From Plasmodiophora brassicae (Eukaryota; Endomyxa; Phytomyxea; Plasmodiophorida; Plasmodiophoridae), in assembly GCA_039704465.1 (NCBI GenBank), contig JASFAU010000001.1, positions 1,984,001-2,048,000 of the forward strand: DNA of 64,000 bases. Direction: 5' to 3'. Numbering within the stretch: the first letter of the stretch is position 1; the number at the start of each line of letters is the position of its first letter. Positions 55,539 through 64,000 of the stretch are shown here, piece after piece. The position numbers were made by a program, and so were the translations under genes. Under the pieces are notes generated by a model. It had not been told where the DNA came from, ran no database searches, and saw nothing but the letters and a program-made list of their open reading frames with translations.

Positions 55539-57529
55539 CTAGACCGTCGGTACGTTGGCCAGGTCGCGCAGCCACGTGTTGCACTGCTCGATGCTGGTCC
55601 TGGCCTGCCGGATGCCGACCACTGCGACGGGGCACACGACGATTAGAGGTCGCACGCCGACGCCGCCTCCACATCGACGACGCATACGTACAGAGGTTGT
55701 CGAACGACAGGAACCCGTGGCCGAACTGCGGGTACACCTGGAGGTCGACGTTGCGGTCCAGGTGGCGCAGGCGCTCGGCGAACTCGATGCACTGGTCCAG
55801 CAGCGGGTCGTTCGTGCCGACCATGAGCCGGGTCGGCGGGAACCGCTGGAGGATGTCGTCGGTGGCAACCCCTGGGCTGAGTTCCGGGTTGCTGATCGCC
55901 TCCCGCCTGTCGGACACGTACGCGTCCAGACAGACGAGGAGGAACCCGAACGGGACCATGGTCTCCTCCAGACAGCTCAGCATGGACGGGTAGAACACGT
56001 CGCGGGACACGCACATGACAGGGTACGCCAGAAGGAGGCCCATCGGCAGCGGCACGTTGCGTTGAATGGCGCGAACGGCGATCGCCGCGCAGAGGTTGCC
56101 GCCCGCCGAATCGCCCGCCAGGATGATTCGCGACGGCGGCACCCCGAGACAGCGCTCGGCATGCGCGCGCACCCACAGGTAGCACAGCCAGGCGTCGTCG
56201 ACGGCCGCAGGGAACCGGTGCTCGGGCGCCAGCCTGTAGTCGCAGGACAGGACCGGGAAGCCGGTGCTGTTCGCCCACTTGCGCGTGTACGTCTGGTGCG
56301 ACCAGGACGTCTGGCCGACGAACCCGCCCCCGTGGAAATGCAGGACGACGGCACCGGGTGGGTCCCCGTTCAGAGCCAGGGGCCCCTGCACGTTGCGCCA
56401 AATGTCACGCGACAGCGGCCAGGACGGGCACAACGACAACGACTCGCCGAGCGTCAGCCCGCCTCTGCGAATGGACATCGCACGTGTCAGTGTCGGGCAG
56501 CGTCCCGGGGGCGCGGTAGGCACACCTGGCGAACAGGAAGCGGCACGTGACGGGAGGCTGGTCAGCGCAGACGGCTCGCTCAGCGTCAGGCAGGTCGCGC
56601 GCGTCAACGACGAAGCAGAAGTGGGTGCCGATCGGCGGGAACGTCAAATGGAACAGGACGCGGCCGGCCGCCTGCTCCGACATGTTCCACATGTACTTCA
56701 CCATCTGGATGTCCGGCTTGACCGACAGCGCCTCCGACCTACCGACGGGCAGGGCCCCGCGTCAGATCCCCAACGCGCCGAGTGCACGCCTCGCCCCGGG
56801 CCCAGCCTACTCGACGCGGGCCAGCTCCGGCTTCCCCGAGTAGTAGACGGCGCCGGCCATCAGCGACAGGTACTGGCAGTACACGGTCCGGTACCGGCAC
56901 GCGTCCCTGGCCATGCATTTCAGCTTCTCCAGGCGCGCGTAGAACCGCCGCATGCTCCGGGTCAGCCGGACGTGGTCATGGTCACCGGCGGCGAACGCGT
57001 CGCGCACGAACGCGCTGTGCGGCCTCATCACCAGGCTGTCGTCCGGGACGGCCGCCGCCGCCGGCAGCATCTCCCCGAGGACGCCGATCTTGCCGACTTC
57101 GACGACAAGCGCGTTGCATCGGATGCGACACCACGAGCGGCGCTCCGACGCGAGCAACGGATGCAACCCGGCCAGGCAGTCGTCCATGCGGGACACGATG
57201 AGGTCGACGGCGCGCCTGTTCGGCGGGTGGTTCACGCGGTCGGCCCTGAACTGATGCGACATGGCAATGCAGATGTCGTGCGTCGGCAGGCGTATCGAGG
57301 CGGCGATGCCGACGGATTGCACGGGGGCGGCGGGCGCGCCGATCCGGGCACGCATCAGGTCCAGGTCGGCGACGACCCGCCCGAGGACGACCTTCAGGTC
57401 GGCGACGACCTGCCCGGCCAGGTCGACATGACCGGTCGCGCGTCCCGCCCCCATCTCGGCCGCCTGCCGGTCGGCGGCGTCCAGCACGGCCAGGACATGG
57501 TCCCGCACCGCCTGCAGATCGGCGGTCAT
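55539..57529 (-). CDS. hormone-sensitive-lipase-like alpha/beta hydrolase
   Basis: The start is an ATG at 57529. Exon 1 covers the HSL-type helical N-terminal region (VYCQYLSLMAGAVYYSG) to about 56820. A second exon runs to 56526 (VKYMWNMSEQAAGRV), then 56464-55692 and 55621-55539 finish the gene. The catalytic domain has the oxyanion motif FHGGGF, the nucleophile GDSAGG, DYRLAPEHRFP, the acid in GTNDPLLD and the His in FGHGFLSF. The N-terminal domain plus HGGG points to hormone-sensitive lipase rather than a bare carboxylesterase. Acyl- or diacylglycerol hydrolysis in lipid mobilisation is expected. The first intron boundaries (about 56740-56825) have two possible forms. Confidence 0.88.
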
Positions 57530-57693
57530 CTCATGCCGATCGCGTTCTGGAGGCGGACGCGCAACCGTGTCACGCGTTGCCCTTTTTCTGTCGACTATAC
57601 CTCTCGTTTGTTGTTGTTGTTGCACATGTGGACGCATGTACTTACGTACCTACACAGTTGGGTATCGGTGCAGGCACCATCGTCCTGCTGTCG

Positions 57694-58326
57694 ATGTATT
57701 CATTCAGTCAGGTTGCGTTTGTCAGCGTTGCTGATGCGGGTACGTTTGGTTCCCGTCGACATGGAGCCGTACATCGGGCAAATATCCATGTCAGCTGATC
57801 AGACCGAGGCATGCTCTGTACTGACAATCGCGCCTGCGGATCGATATTCGACATACGTCAAACAGGCCGGTGTCCGTCGCCTGCGTCCCCCGCCCCCGTG
57901 GGTGTTCGCAGCTGGCGGACTGCGCAAACTCGTTTTACGCGGTTTCGGTGTCTGCGCGCAAAACGCAAGTGGCTTCGTGTGGGGCGAACGTCCGACGACC
58001 CCACAGCCATCATCATTGACTGCATCGTCGGCATCGAGCACCTGGACGTGGGACAAATGTCGGCGTCTGCCGAGGCGCATGGTGGGGCAGCAGCAGCGGT
58101 AATAGCGGACGCCGGGAAGCCGGTTGCGTTACGGGACCGCGACGAATCGGCCGCGTTCACGCTGTGCCAGCTCCTGACGCGCGCGCATTCGGATCCGCTG
58201 CCGTCGTCGCCTTTAGCCGACCCGGTCGGTAATCCATCGAGGTGGCTTGACCGGGCGGGCACTGATCGGTCACATGGCAACAGGGTGGATTTATGGTGCA
58301 CATGGCGACTACCGCTGGCAGCGTAG
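57694..58326 (+). CDS. weak candidate gene, unknown product
   Basis: From ATG 57694 (MYSFSQVAFVSVADA) a GTACGT donor and a TGTCAG acceptor give an in-phase join to DQTEACSVLTIAPADRYSTY. A frame further on reads AIIIDCIVGIEHLDVGQMSA and KPVALRDRDESAAFTLCQLL to about 58326. The pieces look protein-like but need a frame change near 57950 that I could not explain, and the minus strand also has open frames here. No family is recognised. Confidence 0.3.
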
Positions 58327-59258
58327 CCACGCCCCAGGTACGTACCGTCTTGGTCGTTGCCGATTTACTACATGTCGGTAAGCATGTCGGGAATGTGCAG
58401 GTCGGACGACGGAGCGAACCACCCAAGCGTCGACAGAGAGCCAGCCCGACCTGCCGCAATGGGCGTATCAACGCACAGGGCCTCCGGGAGATCTGTGGCA
58501 GATCCGATTGCCCCGGCAAACGGAACAAGGCTCGCTGCACGACCCCACCCGAAGAGTTCGTCCTGCGCTCCGTCCACCAAAAGCAACGCATGCGCAGTGT
58601 ACCATAGCGAGCGAAACAGTAGTCTTAGACAGTGATAAAACGAACGTAACGTATTGTAATCTCAGCGCGTTCGGAGCAATGCGGTTCTGTAGGTAAACCC
58701 GGCCGACGGCGTGTCGATATACGATTGGAACTTGCACTCTTGGCGTTACGTACCGCGTGTGTTGAATGTACGCTGTGTGGCGAAACATGGCGTTCCTGTT
58801 CATACCAGATGACTGCCAATCGCCCCCGGCCTGCCAGCCACTAACGGGACGATTCGAGGACTGACTTTGCAACGCGCAGCTGACGGACCTTCGCCATTCC
58901 GTTGAGAACGCGCGCATACATGGCCTGCCAACGGCCAGGGGCATGAGCCGGTTTGCCAATCGACGCACGTCCTGTTCGTGAACCGTGGGACGGCAGTCGA
59001 ACGTTGCGGCTGCGAGGCGGGCCCCGCACGCAATCGAGGTCGCGCGTCGCAAAGCGCAGGGCTGTGTGCCCGTGTCGGGGGGCGGGAGGGGCGGACTGCG
59101 CACTGACTGACGGTAGCCCCGCACCAAGGGGAGTCGATTGTCTGGGCGCTGTCGTCGTCGTGTCGTCGTGCCCGTCCCCCCGTCGATTCCATCGTTGCCT
59201 AGGACGACGCCGCCCACTGCTGATTGCCGACGGTTTGCGTCGGGGCGGTCGAGTTGCC
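58327..59258. other. region with one possible minus-strand exon
   Basis: On the minus strand, 58620-58370 reads SLWYTAHALLLVDGAQDELF followed by ATDLPEALCVDTPIAAG and ends near a stop at 58368. It looks coding but lacks a start and partner exons. The rest to 59258 shows Arg-rich frames of shadow type and no repeat. It includes the promoter region of LETM1. Confidence 0.3.
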
Positions 59259-61461
59259 ATGCTGACGATTCGTCGGTTTGTCGGCGCCGCTGGACGCCCG
59301 GCCGTGATGCGGTCGGCGTCGCGTCCCGCTCTCGCGTCCGCCCGACAGTATTCGCCAATGACAACGCACCCAAGACGGACAACGATCCTCCTTGTCTGTG
59401 GTCGTACGACGCCATGGTCTCCTGCCCGGTACCCGCTATCGTTACAGAGGGCGTCCTTCCTCGACGGGTACCCGTACCGCATGAGTTCGTATCGTTGGCT
59501 GTCGACCTCGCCAACGCAATCGGATTCGTCAGTCACCTCTGCGGACAAACCGCCGCCGCCAAAGTCGAAATGGGAACATGCGAAGGAGACGATGTGGCAC
59601 TACTGGAATGGTTGCAAACTGCTGGCGGCTAACGTGTCGACCGCCGTGAAACTGGTTCGCAAATCGACGACGGGGAAGAAACTAACCCGGCGGGAGCGTA
59701 AGCTTTTGACGACAACGGCCGCTGACTTGGCGCGGTTCGTTCCGTTCGCGTTCTTTATCATCATTCCGTTCCTGTACGTCAACTGTTGAACGGTCCCATG
59801 TGATCGGCTTGACGCTTACGCATTGTCGTTCCTTACAGAGAGCTGGCCCTGCCGCTGTTCCTGTACCTGTTCCCGAACATGCTTCCGTCCACGTTCCAGG
59901 ACAAACACAAGAAGGAAGAGATGATGAAGAAGCAGCTGAAGTTGCGTCTCGAACTGGCCGAATTCCTGCAGGAGACGACGGAGGTCGTCGCGAAGAACAT
60001 GACGGACAAAGGGTCGAAAGAGGCTCGTGAACGCGCCGACCGCCTCGTTCGTTTGCTGGCGCGGGTTCGGGAAGGCAAGTACATCACCAATGACGACGTC
60101 GTCCAACTGGCGTCCCTGTTCGAGGATGAGTTCACGCTCGAGCACTTATCACGCGAACAGCTCGCCAGCCTGTCGCGGTACATGGGCATCAACACGTACG
60201 GCCGTAGCTCTCGACTGCAATACGAATTGCTGAAGCGTTTGGAGGAGATTCGGGAAGACGACCGTGCGATCGTCGAGGAAGGCATCGACTCGTTAACGCT
60301 GTCCGAATTACGTACTGCTGTCGGGCAGCGCGGCATGCGGGCCCTTGGTGTGCCCGAACACGTTCTGAAGGGGCAGCTGCAAGGGTGGCTGGACTTGTCG
60401 CTGAACCAATCGATTCCTCCTGGCCTACTTTTGCTGTCGCGTGTGTTCACGCTGAACCAGGCCGAACGACCCGGCACACCACTGCAGGCCATCAAATCGA
60501 CGCTCGCTCGTCTTGACGACAAGATTGTCGAGGATGTGATCGACGAGACGACCAAGCCAGCGGATAATGCCCAGAAGCTCGAGGACGTCAAGTTCCAGCT
60601 CGAGCTGCTGAAGGAGGAAGAGGAGGACTGGAAGGAGAAGGAGAAGATCATCAAGGAGAAGGAGAAGGAGAAGGAGGAGACGAAAGAGAAGAACGCGGCC
60701 GAAGAGATTCGCACCAGCCCGAAGGAGGAGCTCCCGGACGACTCGTTCGTTGGTCCACCAGTGGCGCCTGCTGTGCCGTCAACCGTGCCTGGGGAGCAAG
60801 CAGCCGGAGAGCTGACCGCGGAAGAAGCTCGTGCCCGTCTCAAGAAGCTGACGGAAATTGGTGAAGAGCTCGCCGTCCTGTCCGACGAGAGCGCCGTCTC
60901 TCAGGAGCGCGAGAAGCTGGAGGAGCTCACTGCGAAGTGGTCCGAGCTTGAGAAGGTCGCCTCAGCGAGGGAAGACCACCATCTACCCGAAACGTTCGAC
61001 CGCGCACCGAAACTCGAGCAGGTCCCTGCCAAGGAAGACGAACCGCCGAGCGAACCCACAAAGGAGGAGGCAGCAGAGAGCGCTGTGCAGGCGCGTCTGA
61101 AGCAGAAAGTCGGCAGCATGCTGGCTGAGTTGCGGGGCGATATCGATCGCGCGGATTCCAAGATCGGCGACAAGTTGCGGGTGCTGGATCAGGACCACGA
61201 CGGCGTCATGAGCTACGAGGAGGTTGTCGATGCATTGAGGAACTCGCTGAAGGAGTGCAAGTCTGACGAGGAGGCGAGGGAAATTGTACGTACCGCGTAT
61301 CGTGCATGGTTCCCATCGGCTGCTGACGCTTTATCGCGCAGGTCAAAGCGCTCGACATCAAGCAGGATGGCAAGATCGATACGGACGAACTCAGGAAGTT
61401 CATCCGGAGCTCGGCGAAAGACGCGTCGTCGAAGGACGGCTCGGATAGTGGCGCCAGGTGA
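59259..61461 (+). CDS. LETM1: LETM1-type mitochondrial inner-membrane protein with EF-hands
   Basis: Three exons (59259-59773, 59839-61285, 61342-61461) join in phase to 693 residues. The start is a mitochondrial presequence (MLTIRRFVGAAGRPAVMRSA). The LETM1 core follows: KLTRRERKLLTTTAADLARF, the span VPFAFFIIIPFLELALPLFL and FPNMLPSTFQ. A ribosome-binding-like helical domain and a long acidic/basic coiled coil come next. Two C-terminal EF-hands are visible, DQDHDGVMSYEE and, in the last exon, DIKQDGKIDTDE. LETM1 handles K+/H+ or Ca2+/H+ exchange and organelle volume. The splice joining CT to A restores the conserved ELALP segment. Confidence 0.94.
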
Positions 61462-61598
61462 TGACCCGCCAAGTGCCCGCCCTTGCGGGTGACACTCCTG
61501 CGCGACCGAATCTCCATTCACACAGCAAACCTATACAAGTCAATGTCACTACCTCGCCTTGTCACGGATACTCTGCCGCCGTGCCGCCCCTCTATTCG

Positions 61599-62494
61599 AT
61601 GTGCGCGTCTCTGGCAGTGCGCTGCGGTCGCCTGCCGCCGCCTCCCTGGTCCCTACGGCCGTGCCCGACTGCATCAGGGGCCGGCGACTGTGTGTGGGGT
61701 GCCCTCAACTGGTTAGTCCGGGTGCAGCTCCGGGTCGGCGGCCGTCGCCACATTCGGATGGGTGGTTGGTTCCTGACCGGGGTTGGTGCCCAAGCGCGGG
61801 CCTCGCCGTGGTGGCGTGCGGGCGGCGCCGTGCGCACGCTGTCGTCGAGGTCCAGGCCACCGCGATACGATTACAACACGAAGGACGACTGGGGCGCGGC
61901 GAAGAAGCGACGTCGCCAGCTGGTCGTCGAGGATCGCGAGCCGATTCCATACGGCGAGTCGCCGCTGGCCACGGCCCGGCGTATGATCGATCTTTGGTAT
62001 GTGTATACCGTTCGCGGGCTGGCTGGCACCCGATGGTTACTGGGTCTGCGTTTGGGTGCAGGGATGACGACTCCTTTATCCATCCCGGCCTGGATTGCCT
62101 CATGTGGAAACCGCAGGCCGTGCAGAAGCCGGACCCGAATCTGATCGACCAGTTCACCTCGGACTTCGACAAGGTCAAGCACCACCTTGACGACTGGCTG
62201 GACGAGACGCCGGCTGCACGCGCCCGCGCGTCCAGGGAGATGGGAATCGTGCACGCCAGTGACGACTATGATGGTTTCGACAGCGACGAAGATGATGGCG
62301 ACGACGACGATGACTTCTTTGGCGGGGCAGGAGGGACGCAGTACAGCTCGATGACTGTCTTCTCAGACGGCAGGCAAACCGTCAGGACAGACACGCGGGT
62401 CACGCCCGACGGCCGCCGTGAAACGCGACGAAGCGTCACCGACTCGTCTGGTAACGTTCCGTGTCGTCATCATTCTGCCTCATCGCCCGTCTGA
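61599..62494 (+). CDS. hypothetical acidic protein, HAX1-like tail
   Basis: Two exons, 61599-61996 and 62062-62494, join in phase 2 (65-bp intron) to 276 residues. The N-terminus is Arg-rich without acidic residues and could target mitochondria (WWRAGGAVRTLSSRSRPP). The middle reads YDYNTKDDWGAAKKRRR and DDDSFIHPGLDCLMWKPQ. After an Asp/Glu run the tail has paired strands SSMTVFSDGRQTVRTDTRV then TPDGRRETRRSVTDSSG, which resembles the C-terminus of HAX1-type proteins. That likeness is weak. The exact 5' end is unsure, since two other frames are open in the first 250 bp. Confidence 0.5.
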
Positions 62495-62597
62495 ATTGCG
62501 CTTTGATGTGTTAGGCCACACAAGGGAGGTCGTGGACGAACAGGTAATCATGATTCTATGCCCCACTTGTCACCATTGACACGTCCTTGTAAGCAGG

Positions 62598-63592
62598 ATG
62601 TCCGTTCTGGTACAGTGCTGGGTTCTTCGCATCCGCGTGGGTTCGTCGACGCATCCGGAGGTGAATTTTTGCATTCGTCAGCGTCGCGCAGCGCCCTCAC
62701 TGCATATGCTGCCCCCAGAGACTGTCGCTGAGGACCTGCCGCAATTGCCGCCCGGGAGGCCCACTAACGCTGGTGGCTCGGTTCGCAGCCGCCGAACACG
62801 CAGGCGTAGCAAGTGATTCATGCGCTTGTCCCAATATACTTACTGCTGCTTTCGTTAACCATTTGCACCTTGTCCGGGATCCGTTGGGTATACAGAGTTC
62901 GTTGCAGGTCGCTCAGCGAGTCTGACAATGCGTGCGCCGTTATTAACGGGGGCGCGGCGACCGACGGCGGCCAGGTCGTGCCCGATAGGGCGACGGGTCC
63001 GCTCTACGCGACCGCGAAGAGCAGACCAGGGCCGACGCCACGATCCAGTGCCGAACGAGGCGCAGGGTCCACCGTCGGTGATGGACACAATGTAACGGTC
63101 GCTCCCCCTGCGAAGGAGGCGCTGAACGCTGATCGTTCGACGCCCCCCGTTCCCAGGTTCAGTAACCGATTCGTCGAGAAAGAGGACGATATTCTGTTTA
63201 ACAACCCATTGGCGGCGGTGTCCCGGCACGAGTCGACCAGGGATCTGTGGCTGAAGACCTATCAGAAGTACCTGGCGCTGTTCACGCGACCCTTCACTCG
63301 TCAGCACCGACGTCTCGACCGCACGGGGGACTTTGGCCCACCCCAGCCGCCGGTACGATACTCGAAACAATTTGGAGTTGAACCCTGCGACATGCCTGGT
63401 GCCGAACCACGTCCACGCTCACCGGCAACACGGCCGGCCCCATCGCTGAACACCATTGTCTCCGAGTGGGCCAGTACGCAGCGTAGGCTGGGTCTGTTGA
63501 CTTCAACGTTCTCATTGTGGTGTCTAGGTGAAACCAGGGCGGCCTATGTGCGGATCATGCCCGTTTGCTTGCCAAACCGTGCTGCTCTCTGA
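62598..63592 (+). CDS. hypothetical protein
   Basis: Exon 1 ends at 62812 and joins in phase 2 to 62896-63592 across an 83-bp intron (GTGATTC...GTATACAG). The start may be ATG 62598 or ATG 62706. The visible protein is Arg/Ser/Pro-rich and mostly disordered, with one ordered-looking piece (EKEDDILFNNPLAAVSRHES, then LWLKTYQKYLALFTRPF). The hydrophobic run that appears if the intron is read through (YLLLLSLTICTLSGI) is probably intronic. No family is recognised. Confidence 0.45.
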
Positions 63593-64000
63593 TTGGCGTG
63601 TACGTAGGCTGAGGGAACAGGAACGAGTTGCAGTCCCGTCGACGATGACGAACCCGACCCGCCTACACGTCGACAGTACATGTCACACGGCTGCACAGTT
63701 GTCGACTGGGCCGGTATGCACGGCGCCGATATATACTGGCATGGCGCGTCTAACCATGTTCGTTGTTAGCGGAAACGCGATGCGTTGACAAGGTCACCTG
63801 GATCCGTTCTTCCACCGCCGTTGGACGCCCGCTAACTAGCTCGGTTTTGTCACAGACTGATCCAGAATCTTCTGGGTCGTCGTCAAGCGACACGAGGTGC
63901 ATGTCTCGTCAGACGCCAGCTAAACTTGAGGCGATGGGATTTGACCGATGGTGACAGGCGTAAGCGTCGACATGACTGATCCGGCACGCCCGTCATCGTC
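63593..64000. other. right edge with a possible UBA-containing exon
   Basis: A plus-strand segment at about 63863-63950, preceded by a pyrimidine-rich TTTTGTCACAG, reads SSSSDTRCMSRQTPAKLEAM then GFDR and meets a GTGACA donor. KLEAMGFDR is the pattern of a UBA domain first helix. If real, the gene continues past 64000. Nothing else is clear here. Confidence 0.3.

Noticed and set aside
56264..58102. A plus-strand open frame of about 600 codons
   Set aside because: It is the antisense of the lipase-like gene, is Arg/Gln/His-rich with no domain, and contradicts the clear catalytic motifs on the other strand.
62813..62895. Membrane span of a small protein (YLLLLSLTICTLSGI)
   Set aside because: The segment starts at a GT donor and ends at a TATACAG acceptor that keep phase, so it is more likely intron.

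Overview
The window is nuclear DNA from a compact, GC-rich unicellular eukaryote. Nearly every gene recognised has a eukaryotic product: ubiquitin-S27a, proteasome beta-4, MIC60, LETM1, VPS41, FBH1, an EDEM-type mannosidase and an RNA polymerase I zinc subunit. Most are cut by very short GT-AG introns. The ones modelled here are about 48-71 bp (one of 83 and one of 105), often with GTACG or GTATG donors. Exon joins were chosen by phase and by continuity of the protein family. A radial-spoke-type armadillo protein suggests a flagellated stage. A PMA-type proton ATPase, an MLO-like membrane protein and many predicted secreted proteins would fit a plasmodiophorid-like plant parasite (Rhizaria), but that placement is inference, not shown by the sequence.

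Layout. 1-8.3 kb: the end of a possible membrane protein, a RhoGAP, two Thr/Pro-rich secreted proteins with hydrophobic tails, a FYVE-PH-ELMO protein, mitoribosomal protein mL53 and a Cys-rich secreted/membrane protein. 8.7-13.3 kb: an RlmN-type radical-SAM methyltransferase with a membrane tail, MIC60 and a small unknown. 13.3-15.5 kb: a gene-poor island with a hairpin repeat family and a recent 247-bp tandem duplication that copied the 3' end of an F-box/kelch gene (to 16.7 kb). 17-20.6 kb: 15-exon proton ATPase. 21.7-25.9 kb: a secreted protein, a coiled-coil membrane protein, a PPR-like protein and proteasome beta-4. 26.3-32.5 kb: a large coiled-coil membrane protein, ubiquitin-S27a, a weak minus-strand gene and an MLO-like protein. 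33.1-37.2 kb: a two-module SET protein, RPA12 and a tandem pair of paralogous secreted helical proteins. 37.3-47.4 kb: EDEM-like mannosidase with a PA domain, a Cys-rich secreted candidate, an unknown, an RSPH14-like protein and VPS41. 48.3-57.5 kb: an unknown, FBH1 helicase, a PH-RasGEF and a hormone-sensitive-lipase-like hydrolase. 57.6-64 kb: weak candidates, LETM1, two unknowns and the start of a possible UBA-containing exon.

Themes. Several genes fall into trafficking and small-GTPase control (RhoGAP, ELMO, RasGEF, VPS41), mitochondrial inner-membrane organisation and translation (MIC60, LETM1, mL53, perhaps RlmN and the PPR protein), and secretion or cell surface (four to six signal-peptide proteins, EDEM in the ER). 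There are no operons. Genes alternate strands with small gaps, including a 41-bp divergent gap at 4887-4927. No rRNA, tRNA, CRISPR or recognisable autonomous transposon was seen.
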